The notes beneath the pieces were generated by a model. The model was not told the origin of the DNA, ran no database searches, and saw only the letters and a program-made list of their open reading frames with translations. From positions 2,920,781-2,984,780 of the forward strand of contig ML133387.1 in assembly GCA_003864495.1 (NCBI GenBank): 64,000 nt of DNA, written 5' to 3'. This DNA comes from Nemopilema nomurai. Lineage: Eukaryota; Cnidaria; Scyphozoa; Rhizostomeae; Rhizostomatidae. Made by a program: the position numbers and the translations under genes. This document shows, piece after piece, positions 33,595 through 47,260 of this stretch. Position 1 is the stretch's first letter. The number at the start of each line of letters is the position of its first letter.

Positions 33595-36500
33595 ATGAGG
33601 TACGAAAGCACGCGAGGAATCGTGAACGGGAAAACGTTTCAAGATGTCATGCTAAGCGGGTATGCAGCGGATGGAGGCATGTTTCTGCCAGAATATATTC
33701 CGAAGTTAACAACAGAAGAACTGCATCGCTTTTCAGCACTGACTTTTGTAGGACTCTGCAAAGAAGTCATCCAAAAGTTTACATCAAGCGAGGAGTATAT
33801 CTCTTTAAATCTTGACGGTAAATGGCTATATCAGATGCTAAAATAGTAGATTTTGTTTATTTCAACTACCCTGTTGGCAAGCAGTGCTTTAGCTAGCACG
33901 CAAAGTGGACTGTACCATGCTGCAAACATGCTGTTACCTTGCCTAGTCTCGTTGCTGATTTCCTAAACGTAAACAGGCTTATTTATTTTTGATATTTTTG
34001 GATGGGGGCTTATTCGACGGGGGCTTATTCGAAGGGGGGGGGGTGTTATAAAATTACCTGAAACAAGCCACATAGAAAGATAAATTTTTGAAATTTCTTT
34101 CTTTTCATAATATAAAAAATAATCTAAGTATAAAGTAACATTTGATTAAATTTATCTTTATAAATTTTTGTGGTAATTCACTAAAATGCCAAAGGCAACC
34201 TCAGGAGTCAAAAATCAACAAATTGAGAGGGGCTTATTCGAGGGGGGCTTATTGAAAATTTGTTGTTTTAGGGTGGGGCCTTATTCGAGGGGTGGGGGGC
34301 TTTTTGGAGGGGGGGGGCCAATTCGAGGATTTACGATAAAGGAAAGGAGAGGGAGACAATGTGCTTTGAAGATACACAACGACCTGAATCAGTGACGGTT
34401 TTAGGGTGCCAGAGGGGTCACAGCCCCAGACCCTGGTAATCCAGAAGAAGCCCTGCACTTAAAAAAAGTTGAAAGCACTACCTTGAGGCATAACAATTTA
34501 AATGGAAGGAGCTTGAAAAATAATCTTGGCATACAATTCTCAAGGAAGGGCTCCACAGATGATTTTGGTCCTTGTTCCACCAAAGTCCCTAATATTTGTT
34601 GTATAACACCTGGGATACAGATTCAAAAGTGTCCCCCCCCCACACCTAGTTCAGTGTGTAGCTGGTTGAGAGATACTCCATTGTTTATAGGGAAAAGGCA
34701 GTATTATTAGATACTTCAGCAGGGGGAATGAAAGTTTGCCACATCCATGAAAATATCAAGGTAGATGGGGTACTATTATTGTCTTTTGCTGATACGATGT
34801 AATGCATTGATTGCAGTGAATTTTTATTTCATTTTTAAGCTCTAATTGAAAAGGCTTTTTCAACATTTGATTGCAAAGAAGTCATCCCAGTCAAGAGTAT
34901 TGGCAGCTTCCACATAGCGGAACTGTGGCATGGAAGATCTTTGGCATTTAAGGATCTTTCAGTTTCCTGCTTGTCTTTCTTCGTTGAAGAATATTGCAGA
35001 ATAAATGACCATCATATTAACCTGACCTGTGCAACATCTGGAGATACTGGCAGTGCTATCATGGAACATGTGAAAGGCTCTGAGTTCATTGATGTTTTCA
35101 CGCTATATCCTGAAGGACGATGCCATCATATTCAGGAGTTGCAAATGATCTGCATTGGGGACTCCAATGTGCATACGTTTTGTGCAGAAGGAACTTCAGA
35201 TGACTTTGATATCATTTTTGAAAAGATTTACAGAGACTCAGATTTTGTGAGGGAGCACAATTTGGCCAGTTTCAATTCAGTCAACTGGCTGCGAATCATG
35301 ATCCAGATGGCTCACTACATTTACTTGTATCTTAATGTTGTGGAAAAGATTCAAGAGTTTGTGACAATTGTGGTACCTTCTGGTGGCCTAGGAAACCTTA
35401 CAGGTATGGGGTGCTGCAACAGCTACAAGCTTAAAAAGCTTTCAAATTTATTCTTCTTTTTATAGGCAACTAGGCTGGTGAAATTGAGCAGATTTGGTTT
35501 TGTGCCAACAAAATGTTGGAAGAATCACCTGCACAACATTTTGTAAGCAGATCATTTAAAATGAAAGACAAATAAACTGAATAGGTGAACCAATGAAAGA
35601 AAAGTTAATGAGTTAATTAATATTTAGATTCTAGATGAATATGGTTTAGATGAATATGGCAACATATTTATATCAGATGATATGTATCAAATTTTCATGA
35701 TATCCAATGTAAACTGGCTTAAAGAGGTTTTGGTGCTATTACTTCATTTTGTGAACTGGATAATGTAACACCTTGATAATAGATATCAGTGTAGAAACTG
35801 GAACTTTCTGTGTTTGTCTGAGAGAGTTTTATCTTTTCCAGAGATATTACTGCTTTTGATCCCGGAGCGATTGTTGTTCAAGGACTTTTTCAAGGACTCT
35901 TTTGCTTCTCTCCTGATAGTCCTGATGACCATTAATTACTTGATGTGTAATGAGCTGACAGCTTGTTTTATCTCAAACTGTTCATTTTCTTGTCTTTAGC
36001 TGGTTATATCTGCCATTTAATGGGTCTGCCAATCAAATTGGTAGCAGCTGTCAATCAAAATGATACCACTCATCAAATTTTGACTACTGGGAAATTTGTT
36101 TTCCACAATGAAGTCCTCAAGTCCTCCTCCTGCTCAATGGATATCATGGTAAGGCCCAGATTTTCAAATACATCAGACCAAGTCTAGTTGATCACATTTT
36201 GATTCAATTAAGTTCATTTTGATTAACTTGTCACAAGAGATAATTATGGTTGTTATTTGCCATAATGAATTGCAATGTCTGATTTTGATCTGCCTGTTCT
36301 CCCTTTGATGTCTCTCAGCCTGTCAAATGGTGCAATCATGGATAGGTCTGTATGTCATTCAGAATGGTGAAACATATTCTCCAGACTCCATTTCACTTTG
36401 TTGCCTAGACAACCAGGCTTTTTTACAAGGTCAATTAAAGGTACGATTTAGGTGGACAAAGAAATATTTATAACTTGTTGTGTGAGCATATACATCTAAA

Positions 36501-39244
36501 AGAATGTGAGGCTACAACAACAAGTGCCTCTAAAAAGTATTCGTTTTTGAAATCCAAGGAATAGCAGTCCAAGGAATCTACATTTTCAAACGAAAGGGTG
36601 CTGATTTTGAAAGCAAAGTATGAAAAAGGGAAAACAGTTAGGCAAGTTTTTGAAAAGTGCTCACAGCATATATCTATGTAATGGGAAGTAGAACTAAGAA
36701 ACTTGGCATTTTGATGCTATAATACATTAACATATATTTAGAGAGCATTAAATTCAATTCATCATGTTACATTGTCTTTTTCTAGTATGCCATTGGGACC
36801 ATTTTGGTGTTGATGTGGTGTAAAGTTTTTTTGTGGCAAACTACAGATTCAATTGCACCCATCCCTGCTGCTCTGCTATTATTTGATGCTCTTTTTCTTT
36901 ATAATTCATTTCATTGCCACACTTCTACCTTGGAGTTTTCATTTCTCCTCATATTCGCATCTTAATATACAGCAGTTGTATGTCTTTCCCACTACTGGAG
37001 AAGCCAGAATTGATGTATTAACCATTTCATTCCACAGATTCCGTACAATTTTGAACGTCTACTATACCTTGCTAGCAACAGGGATGACACGACCGCACGT
37101 GTGATGCAAGAGTTCACGGCAAATAAGGCAACCACAATTCCTGATGACGTCATTAAGAAGGTCAGGCTGCTTGATGATGTTTGATATTGTGTTCACATAT
37201 GTTTGCTTGGGTTCAGTAACACCATACATTTTTTATTCTTACCAGTAATATCTAGGAAACCCCTAATCATTGTAGCGTTTTTCATAAAAGTTCTCTATCA
37301 ACTATCAACTGAAGTTCTGTTGTCATGCAATAATGTATAATCATCAAGTCGTAAAAATTGGAGCAATATGCTTACCAAACAAACCCATGTGGTCCAAAAA
37401 TTTTGCTGTGGATTATGCTTGTTTCTTTGAAATATTCAATAAAAAATTTTTCGATGGATTAATAAGACGTGTTAATTTAACTCGGTAAAATTTCACGTTT
37501 GTTGTATGTAGGTCGTGACAACTTCAGGTTGGTACATCGGGTACTTATGCGGTTAATGTGATCACCAAGCAACTGTTAGACGACAGACAATAATCTCTAA
37601 CATGTTTTCTGATTAATTTGAATCACCAACATTGATGTATGCATTGCCAGCGTGTGTTTGATGCACTGTTGTTGCCATTTGTAAGCATCTCCATGCTACC
37701 TGGTTTCGCAATAAGAACTTGGAAGGAATTTGCATGAACTTGAAACATTTTTATGTTGGGTCCCACGTCATGTTGTAGTTGTTGTTGTATTATAGTCAGT
37801 CACACTTGCTAATTATCCCTTGCTCAGAATTATAAGGGTTCTTTTCCCAAAACACTCGAAAATAGGGACCACTCAAACTGCAATTTTGCCCGTTTTTTTT
37901 GGTTGAAGGATTGGTCAAACTGAGATATTTTTGGGTCAGCGCGGCTTTTTTAATCCTACCGCTCCAACAATGCCATAATATGCTATTTTAATGTTTACGT
38001 TTTATGCTTAATTTGTTTCTTCGTTGTAGCTCCGTGAAACTATCCAGTCAGCATCGGTCTCTGAAAGCGACGTCAAAGAGACAATAAAAAAAGTATGGTC
38101 TGATTATGAATATCACGTCGAACCACACACAGCTGTAGCCACGTCAATTGTCCTCTGCCCCGAAAAGTAAGTATTTCCAAAAGAAATCAATTAATATTTT
38201 TCTAAGAGTTGTAGCCAAAACTATTTTCGATGAAGTTTACGTTATGTGGCATTACGCGTATTTTTGGGCACGAATGATTTTAATAATTGGTGAGTATCGT
38301 AGGTAACAGTCTAAAATGTCAATGTTGTGGTTCTTTTGTAAATGAGCGTAAATGCTCTTAAACGGAACACTAGATGTTTTACCTTGTTGTCTTTGGGCTA
38401 GTTCACAGACTTTCTTTGAATTTCTGTTTCGTGACGTTTTTCACACTTGAAACTCACATTCAGCACTTTTACCGACTAATAATAAAGATTTTTCTGCGAC
38501 AAAGTCTCTATCGGGGTCGTACGCATGAATGGTTAATAGTTTTCTATTCTTCATATGCAAATAGTTTGGTTTCCTTAGAACTATGAGAGTAGGAATCATT
38601 ATACTCACACCAATTGCTACAAAAGAATGAAACTCGTTGAGCTGTGAACAGTTGAACATCCGCACTGGAGCCGAATGGACGCCCATAACTCGCCTTAGGC
38701 CTAACCGAATAAAGGAATCAAATCAGAGTTCTTTTCAGCTTCAATCAACAGTGATTGGCTTCGGTCGGTGGAGAATTTAAAGAAAGTTCCTAGGAATTCG
38801 TCAAATCAGTCTTGCCGTGATATGTCTTTATAAAATTTGCAATTCATTGATACATTTCAGCCAATACTTTGAAAAAATTGGGAGCCCCCGGAAACAAAGA
38901 TAGCGCTGCATCACCCCCCTTGTAGAAAGGGCTAACAATATGTACCCTGGATATATTTGTAGAATTAAGTGGTGCTCTCACTCTTTCCCCTTAGATATGG
39001 AGTGGATTTCGCTGGCACTAAAATCGGTGTCCTTTCTTGTGCTTCTCCGCAAAAGTTTCCAGGGGTTTTCCAAGAGCTCGGCATACCTTTGGACCAGACT
39101 GATAGCGTCAAGGAGTTGCTGTCAAAAGAGAAACATTTTAGCCGGCTGCGGAAAGGCGAGGACTGGGTTTCGGCTGTCAAATCAAGGATCGTCGAAGCTA
39201 CGAAAAAATTCAGGGAGAGGAAAAAGCCCAGCACTTCCAGTTAG
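33595..39244 (+). CDS. THNSL2: Threonine synthase-like 2, PLP-dependent O-phospho-lyase family
   Basis: Six exons join in phase: 33595-33817, 34840-35403, 36000-36148, 37038-37160, 38030-38166 and 38995-39244. They give 481 residues against 484 in human THNSL2. Conserved landmarks are the N-terminal YESTRG and SGYAADGGMFLPE, ELWHGRSLAFKDLS with the PLP Schiff-base lysine at residue 112, TSGDTGSA at 140-147, EGRCHHIQELQM, NSVNWLRIMIQMAHY, VVPSGGLGNLTAGY, GLPIKLVAAVNQND and the C-terminal PHTAVATSI. Animals lack threonine biosynthesis, and vertebrate THNSL2 acts as a catabolic lyase on O-phosphothreonine; that role is inferred here. The start fits the family N-terminus exactly. Intron 1 contains G-rich repeats. 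No damage is seen. Confidence 0.95.
34003..34337 (+). repeat. G-rich repeat cluster with GGGGCTTATTCGA units (THNSL2 intron 1)
   Basis: Several copies of a GGGGGGCTTATTCGAGG-type unit occur in two groups, 34003-34044 and 34225-34337, separated by AT-rich sequence. The runs of seven to ten G could form quadruplex structures on the plus strand. The block looks like part of an interspersed repeat in the intron, but no second locus occurs in this window. Confidence 0.6.
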
Positions 39245-40043
39245 GACGTCTGTTTCATTGTTTTGAGCTAAAATGGGATATTTTACTCTAAAAGAGTTTA
39301 ATTTGCAATAATCGAATGTTTAATTTTTACTCGAAATTAATATTACTGTCATGTGTGATACATATGTGAGATTTTAACAAGATGTCTCTGAAAAATTCTG
39401 AAAGGGGATGATTATAAATAGCAATGAACGTATTTGTCTAATTATCACTGATGATTATTGCCTGGAAGAAATTTTTCTCAATTTGCATCTTTGCCAGTAA
39501 CCTAAGTTACCCTGTACGTTTTGATATCCGCCCTTCGACGCATTTGCATTGAGATCCATTTAGAAATATGAAACCCTTATCTTTGAAGTCAGTAGAATCT
39601 GTCATGTCGTGTGCAGGACGCAAGAATACTTACACGTTTTTAAGGTGGTGAGCATCAAGTTTTTAAGGTGGCAAGCACAAATGACAGAGGAAGCAAGAGC
39701 TGAATGCAGTGTTATGACATGATATTGTCGTAGTGTAGACTGTGTTATGAAGAATAGAAGAATATAAAAGGGGGGGTCTATAAAAAGTGAGGGGGCTAAA
39801 ACCATTGAAAAAGAGGTTTTATTGGTAGTTTATTACTTAATATTTGGCATTTCTTGCAAAAAGTGGGAGGCTAAAGCCCCCCCCCCCCTCCCCCCAACTC
39901 CGCGGTGCCTGCGTATTCGATTGAATGTAAATGCTCAGTTTCGCTACCAAATCAGTTTTCCAACTGTTTACGTGCCCCATTTTTGAAAATAGCTTTTATA
40001 GACAATTTGAATTGTTTAGCAATATTTTCTGGGACTCAATCTA
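39245..40043. other. Intergenic region after THNSL2
   Basis: The region contains the THNSL2 3' flank, a short direct repeat around 39636-39676 (GTTTTTAAGGTGG twice), and a C-rich tract at about 39877-39895. No gene is seen. It ends at the left terminus of a Tc1-like element. Confidence 0.6.
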
Positions 40044-40721
40044 CACTACCGTTCAAAAAGTTTTGGGACGATTCGAATCTTCTGGCGAATGAAAACAATT
40101 TAAGGCGATCAAAAAATGTATCTTTTGAAAACCATCCTGTTATCCTTTAAAAAGGTCTAAATAACGCAGTAAAAGCATTAACAAGTTGCAAAATTTCAGC
40201 TCTTTTTATTCATTACAAATAATTATCAGAATTTGAAACCTCTGCACTTTGAACTTTTGGCAAATTAGTCGAGATGTATCCTGTTTTTTGATCTCCCCAA
40301 AAAGACCTTTCATGTCTTGGCGTCTGGAACTTCTTTTTTACAGCTTTAAATATAAAGAACCGTTTTGCATACAGCGAAAGCTGCATTCTTTAAGCAGCCC
40401 ACAATTCATGAAGTTTCTTTGTAGTTTTTACCATTATTTTTATAAAAGATAATTTCCAGACGCTTCTCGCGTGGTATTTCACCACGCTTAATAACCTCCA
40501 TGTTCATATTTCTGGCCTAGAAAAATTTTACGGTTAATCTTTTTCGAATAATGTGGCAAAATTGAAATACATCGAAACATGAACAATCTCTTATGAATGT
40601 TTCATGGAAATAGCCGGTTGTCGTACTTAATAAGAGAAGATCAAATGCATGTTTTTTAAAGCTTTTATCATAAGCGTCTTTCGAAACTTCGAATCGTCCC
40701 AAGACTTTTTGAACTGTTGTG
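40044..40721 (-). mobile_element. Internally deleted Tc1/mariner-type transposon
   Basis: Terminal inverted repeats of about 34 bases differ at three positions. The left end begins CACTACCGTTCAAAAAGTTT and the right end, reversed, begins CACAACAGTTCAAAAAGTCT. Both are flanked by TA, the target-site duplication of this superfamily. On the minus strand, starting near 40502, a broken frame reads EIPREKRLEIIFYKNNGKNY then, after a stop, VGCLKNAAFAVCKTV. This resembles the N-terminal helix-turn-helix DNA-binding region of Tc1-like transposases. Stops interrupt the frame and the catalytic DDE domain is absent, so the copy cannot move on its own. Confidence 0.8.
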
Positions 40722-40816
40722 TATTAATTAAAGGCAACAATGTTCACGCTATGTTTTGCACGCTTTCCCTCTTTTACAGCCAGCCTCTTTCACATGTTTA
40801 GTTAGAGAAAGCAAAC

Positions 40817-43587
40817 ATGGCCGACGATGTATACAAAACGAGTGTTTCTGGTGGGCTCAAATTAAAAGGAATAAAGCCATCTGGTATCAAGAAGTACGTC
40901 AATTGAAGTTTTTATTGAGGCAAAGATACGCTTACTGTCAACAATTGTTGTAAGATAAGGCCATCACAACGGGAGTAAAAGTTTGAATTGCCCCCAGTCC
41001 GGCACAATATTGTGATTAAATCATTTAGAATGTTGAACAACAAGTGATTTAGAGGAACAGAAGTTACAAACTCGGATTAAAATACAACCTTAAGATGAAT
41101 TTGAGTCGGAGTTTGATCAGAATTCGATATCATGTAACGAATGATTTGTTTTTAAACGAGTATCGTCGAGGAAGTACAGCATAAGCCGTGTCTCAGTTGA
41201 AGCTCTAACACCGATCACAAGCTACTTACAAATCTGCATACCTTTGTATTGTTACACATGTAGCCTGAACATAAAATTTCCATAAGATTTATCACGAACG
41301 ATATTTGAATTTCTGCAACTGAAGTATATTTAGATTCATCAGTTTCATGTAAAGAAACCCAGACAAGTAACACAATAACATGAGAGACAAATGAAGCAAA
41401 AAGTAGTTATGCAAATAATGTGACACTCATCTCTGACTGTAGAAAATAAGGGGAGTTAGTATAGGATGATTCTATAGCTATCTTTATAAATTTAAAGTTG
41501 AATGGTTTTGTCAGTAAGATAAAGTGTAACATGGTCTCTTTACTGGCTAGTCGTAGGAATATCACAGTGATCTAGAAACTGGAGTCATTTTGAAATTTTT
41601 TCTCTAAATTCTGCTCATTTTGCTTATTTGTGATTGTTAATTCTATAGAAAAAAGAAGAAGAAGAACAAGGCTGAAGAAATTGAATCTTATGCCTCAAAA
41701 GATTCCCCAAAGTCAACGGCAAAGAGTGAAGAAAATGCTGAAGCTGATCAGAAAGATGACACAAAGACCTCTGCTGAGATTGCTTTTGAAAAAGCCCAAC
41801 AGAAAAGAGTATGCATGCTTATAGTTTGTTCTTAATTGCTGGTAGCTCACTGTATTCTCAGCCCATCACTTTCATTGATTTGTATGAGAAAAGGCAATGT
41901 TGACAATTTTATTGAAAAGCTATGGACTGAATGTTTTCAGACTCTTTTAATGCAAAATACAGCACATCTTCAGAATTAACTGCCCTATTCAATGAGAAAA
42001 TTCAAGGCCAGCAAAAACATTCCAAACACATCTTCAAAATTTTTATTCCAAAAGCATTTTCATCAAGAAGAATGCAAATTTTAGTATTATGTTATCCTTT
42101 GTAATGCTTCGTTGAGCTTTGAGATTTAATAGAACACCTTAACCCGGAAAGAGTCTTCATTATTACCAAGTCTTATTTTTCATTTATTAGTATTTAAATT
42201 TGCCCATCTGCAAAAGTAATTTGCCCATCTGCAAAACAGGTTTTTGCATCTGCAAAACAGGTTTTTGCATACTTAAAGTACTTTCTTGTCACACACTGGT
42301 CAAAGTATGCCAACATTGGAAAATTACAAAAAGCTGACAAAAGCTTTGCAGAAAGAGTTTGTCAGTGTTAAGTGACAGTGATTGGTCAATTATTGCCAAT
42401 CACACCCTCTTCTTTTTCATTTGTAAAGCTTGAGAAAATTACTTCCTATTTTAATTGATTTCAACTTAATTATTTACTCCATGCTACTTTTTCACGAGTA
42501 GAGCTGACAAGTTGTACAAAACACAATTTGGTGGTCTATTTTGATACCTGTCAAAAAGCTTGAGTGCAAATGATTGAATGCAGGTTTTTAAAACAAGTAA
42601 CAGATTGAAAGTCTCATAGAAATTAGAAGACAAATACAAATAGCTTATTCGCTAATTTGAATTCTTCTGAGTGAAAGTAATTTCATGCTTCATTCTTGCT
42701 ATCATTTGAGAATCATTAACATGTCCTGTTTCCAATGATGCTTTTTCTGCATGGTTTTTGTAAAAACTATGCTACCTTTCAGATTTTGAATCTAGATCAC
42801 AAAGAAACTACTGGTGTAAAATGTCCATAAGCTCAAACTAAGTCCAAGAAACCATATGTCATAGTTGCATGAATTAACTGTTGGTGATTGTCATAATGAA
42901 TCAAAGACCTTAACATCTATTTGAACTAGGGCAGAAGGTTACAGGACAACAGAATTTAACATATTATGTACGCATTTCTATATTTTTCCCATAGCACACT
43001 GATTATGGCTTGTGTAGTAAATGTTTGTTTTGATGACATTTTCTCAATTTTTCTTTAAGGCAGCAGAGCGAATTATGAAAAAAGCATCAAAAACCCATAA
43101 ACAGAGAGTTGAGGTATGAAGCAGGATCAACAGCATTCATCCAGAGAGATTTAATGTAGCTTTTACATATAGTTTGCATGCTTGAATGAAATATTTTACA
43201 TTGCTTGACATTAATGAATTTTTCTTTTGCGCTACAACATCAATTTCTGTGGTCATTTAGACATAAAAAATTTGTGTTTAAATTCCTAAAAATGATTATG
43301 TTTTAATGCCTAAAACTGCTTTCTCTTTGTAACGGAAATGGCTCTTCTAAAACAATATATTGGTCCAAGTTACTCTAATTTGTCCTTCAACATAATCAGC
43401 TATTAATTTGTGAGGATGTTTCCTTATTGTGAAGCCTGTATTTATATTCTAGAAGATTGTGATAGATGTGCAAAGCCCAATCTTTCAAGGTATCTAAATG
43501 CTGTTTTGCTTCTTTTAGGACCTGAATACATACCTGGATGGCTTATCAGAGCACTATGACATACAAAAAGTGAGCTGGACAAAATAG
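40817..43587 (+). CDS. FAM32A: FAM32A, late-spliceosome protein
   Basis: Four exons join in phase: 40817-40893, 41649-41808, 43060-43113 and 43519-43587. They give 119 residues against 112 in human. The N-terminus MADDVYKTSVSGGLKLKG is followed by a lysine run, then an acidic and lysine-rich middle, then TSAEIAFEKAQQKR, MKKASKTHKQRVEDL, and the C-terminus EHYDIQKVSWTK, which is nearly invariant in the family. In human spliceosomes of the C* and P stages the FAM32A C-terminus reaches towards the active site and helps exon ligation; that role is inferred here. Exon 3 is only 54 bases. The start codon lies about 95 bases beyond the Tc1-like element, so the promoter may overlap transposon sequence. 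Confidence 0.95.
42205..42270 (+). repeat. Short direct repeats in FAM32A intron 2
   Basis: Overlapping copies of TTTGCCCATCTGCAAAA and GCATCTGCAAAACAGGTTTT follow one another, giving a small tandem array inside the intron. It has no coding content. Confidence 0.6.
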
Positions 43588-44053
43588 ACATGCAAACTTT
43601 ATTTATTTACAGGTACAAACTCTCATCAGAAAATATTTCAACTGATTATTGTTATTACTATTGCATTAGCTCTCTTTTCCTTTCATTTTGTTAACTTTTA
43701 TTAGAGCATTTCTACTGTTTATCAAGCAACATTATCTGCAGTTTGTGCCATGCATCACAAAATTCAACTCCTCTGTATGCCATAGCAAGCTAACTTTCAT
43801 TAGAGAAGTCAAGTGGAGTGAGGTATGGACAGTGTATCTTAGGTTTGTTAATATGTGGTCAAATTAGATTAAGATTCATTGAGAAAGGGGTGGAGGAAGA
43901 GAAACCTTCTTTTTTATAATCTTGTTTGAATTAGCGACACAGTTTTGCAAAGCATGATTATTTCACTTTGAAAAATAATCTCAAATTTCTTCTTGTTCGT
44001 TCGTTCTCTCGTTAATCAATTCATTCAAGCTTTCATATTTCTGTTCTTTCGTT

Positions 44054-44203
44054 TATTCATTCATTCATTCATTCATTCATTCATTCATTCATTCACGCAC
44101 TCGTTTGATTCCTTTAATACACATTCGCTCGTTCGTTCTTTCATTAATTCCTTTATTTATCAATTTAGATTCTCATTCATTCATTCATTCATTCATTCAT
44201 TCA
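44054..44203 (+). repeat. ATTC microsatellites
   Basis: Two pure ATTC arrays, 44054-44094 and 44173-44203, are joined by diverged ATTC- and TTCG-type sequence. The open frame over them encodes only low-complexity SFIH repeats and is not a gene. Confidence 0.9.
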
Positions 44204-46989
44204 ATTACCCACTCAGTGAATCTTTTCTACCAAATAATGAAGCAGGCCTTCACCACGAAGCAGGTGATGTCGTTGAGCCCTGTTTAAACTGCTTCCAAAC
44301 TTTGATAATAGGTTTTTAAAGGCAATAAATTGGTTTTTCACGATAAGTTTGCTCTTTTTTATAAATCCACACTTAGCCTTTCAAGCTACTCCAAGTTATT
44401 GATTTTCCAGCCTTCAAATCTTTTCATTGTTTGAGAAATTGCGGCTGTATTTGCCTTTAAGGGATTATTTATTGAAAGCTTTGAGCATACATAGATGGGC
44501 AGGCGAGAATGAACCACAGTAGATATCTACCTCAATCAGACAATCATCTGGAAAAAAAGTCTAAGAAATCAGTGTGAAAAGGATTAGTTTACGATCTTGC
44601 ACTTTAATCTCAAACCATTGCACTCTCTTCTTCTTAACTGATTTAAAAAAGGATTTGCTTAATCAGAAGATACGCAATTTTTACAAAAGGTGAATAACCA
44701 ATATTTATTCAGTACATGTGTTTTATGGTATTGTTTGCCAAACGTATGAATAATCAACGAAGAATTAGATGGCTTGTGATGATTATTGGTAATATAAGCA
44801 AAATTAAATGCGTGTTTCCCGTTTTTCACCAATTTGGCTAATTTTTTTAAATTAATAGATTATTGCGTTCAGAAAGCGTGGTCCTTTACCGACACTGTGA
44901 TTGTCTTTGCTATCAAAGGGTTTTGTTGCTTAATTGCCCAATTCAATCATATGCATTGCTTCGTTATAGTCACTTAGCGTTAGAAGGGGAGCAGTGTGGG
45001 AAGCCGTTTGTGTTACCTTAGGTGAATTATTAAGGCAGGACACAATGGAAGGCCCTGCGCTCAGAAATCTCTTGAGAAAGATAAAGTGAGCAGCCTTGTT
45101 ATTAAGATCAGCACATCAGAAATGTCAAGAACGCATCTTATTTTGTGCAGTACACTCAAGTTCCTAATTGTTATGTGGGGGGTTAACTCCATTTTTCAGA
45201 AATTTTATATACCCACTCATTGATTAACTCCCCCTTCTTATGTACTTCATGCAAAATGGCACCATCCCCCCATTTTGTAGTTACAAATTTCGGAAAATCT
45301 AAGCATAAGTTACCACCCCTAGTTTTTTAAAAATTTCAACCCCCTCCTTATTAGATGCCTCTACAATTAGGAACATGAGAGTACAAAGGCCTCAGTTTAG
45401 TGTCCTATCAAAATGTTTCCACAAACATAAGCTTTACTTTACAACGTCGTGGCCTATGACTAAAACCACCCATCTTGTGGAGGATTGCTGACTTCATCTG
45501 CACTAGAATTTGATTTGCAATTCGGCGCCTTGAGGCAGCTTGAGTCACCCTAAGGGGGACTCAATTTCGAATCTTCCGTGCCATATGCTTCAATACTGAA
45601 TGGGGTATGTGTTTGACTCACAGCTCAGGTCAAACAAGAGAATGCTTTGCCTCGTCAGTTAGGAATCGTAGCAATACGAGATTCTTCAGATAGGAAATCA
45701 GTGTTGGAATGTAATTTGTCGCTCTGCTGTTCCTGTCAGCTGAATGCCTTTTCAGAATATGTATTTTGCACACTGGAAAGTGTTTCCTTCCAACCATAAG
45801 CAAACTCAAGTGGTTAGCTGAAGAAATCTAGGCCACGAACCCCTCAAAGGGTCCCCACCCATTTCCTTTAATTTTTCAATATACCATCACTATTCTTATG
45901 CCACTACTTACAGTGTCCTTTGGTCCCTATTTTGTCTCAAAATCTGGCATATCAACTTTCAGTGACTCTATTGTGTAAGGCCGCCCTTATGTTACATCTC
46001 TTTTCAAGGAAAACTCTGCCTAAGTCATGTCTCCTAACGATGGTACCATCATCTCATTCCGATCCGTTTTGTGTGTAATGGAAGATAAATGATATGGAAG
46101 AAGGCATTCGTGATCGCCGTACGAGGCTTCAGTATGGTTATCAAGAGGGGGCAAGGATAGACACTGTTTAGCAATGGAAGGGAACTCAGTGAAGGGAACC
46201 TAAAAAGCACATTGATTTTAGTAATCTTGGCAGGTTTCATAGGCTTTTGCTAATCCGTTTTTGCTAGCGGAGATGAGCAACTGCATTACAAGGCCTCGGT
46301 GATGATGTCGGAGATGGGCAAAAGATTTTGTTTTGATTTTGCACCTTTGTTCCGAATTGACCAAACACCCCGAGGAGTGACAATACATGACAGTCTGTTG
46401 AGAGTTGCTGCCAAGATGAATTGAGAGTTAATGCTATTTTCTATGTGCCAGTTTTCACAAATTTCCGACATCTTGCCTTTTCATAGCAGTTTAGCTTTTC
46501 ATAGTCAGTTTAAATATAGCTTCGCCGGGGTTTGTTTTAGAGTTCATGAAAGAAATAGTCTAGCTCTTTATCTATATTTTCAGATTATCGTAGAGTCGTG
46601 GAGCCCATTATGTTGCCTTGATTCGCGTGCATGTGTTTCTTTCGGCCGAAGCTCTGGAGGTTTCCTGTTTATGAAATTATGTTTTGTGTGTTAGCCGCCA
46701 TCGTTCTCTTATTTTTGCCTGTAATCTAGGATTTAACAAAATGCCTACGTGTAACTTTGGAAATAGCTTCTCAGTTTTGAAATGGCTCGTAGTTGTTTAA
46801 AGGAAAAAGACCCGGAAAGCCCATCTCCGTTATTTCATCTCCGCTTTTCTGCAGATGTTAACCCAAACTTTGGGTTTAATGCTTTTATGTTATGATCATC
46901 TTTGGCACGCCGAATTCATACTTTTATTGTAGATCACCGTCTGCCATAGCGGCTTTTAATTGAAAGCGCTAGGTCATCCGCCTTTATAT

Positions 46990-47260
46990 GCCTTTGCAGA
47001 AACGCTTTTCAAACCACTCCCTATATTGACCATTACCGTCTTCAAACTACTTCCTTCCAAAGAACATCTTGCACGGTCAATAATAAAACGTTTAATGCGC
47101 CTCAAGGTTCTTTTTTGGGCCCATTTTTGTTTAATACCTTTCTAAATAGCCTCTGTGTTTATCTAAAATGCATATGCCTATAATCCTATTTGTTTCATAG
47201 GTATTGCTGATGATACAGCTGTTATATGCTTGATTTGATCTACGCGAAAAGCATTTTCGA
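46990..47260 (+). mobile_element. Fossil of a non-LTR reverse transcriptase
   Basis: One frame gives RTSCTVNNKTF then APQGSFLGPFLFNTF, matching the PQGSxLGPLLF motif of reverse-transcriptase region 4. About 36 codons later, in another frame, comes GIADDTAVICL with the catalytic-site ADD motif at 47206-47214. Spacing and order fit a LINE reverse transcriptase, while the frameshift and stops show a dead fragment. Element ends are not visible. Confidence 0.7.

Noticed and set aside
43993..44319. A 108-codon open frame
   Set aside because: It is a translation of ATTC microsatellites, giving only SFIH repeats.
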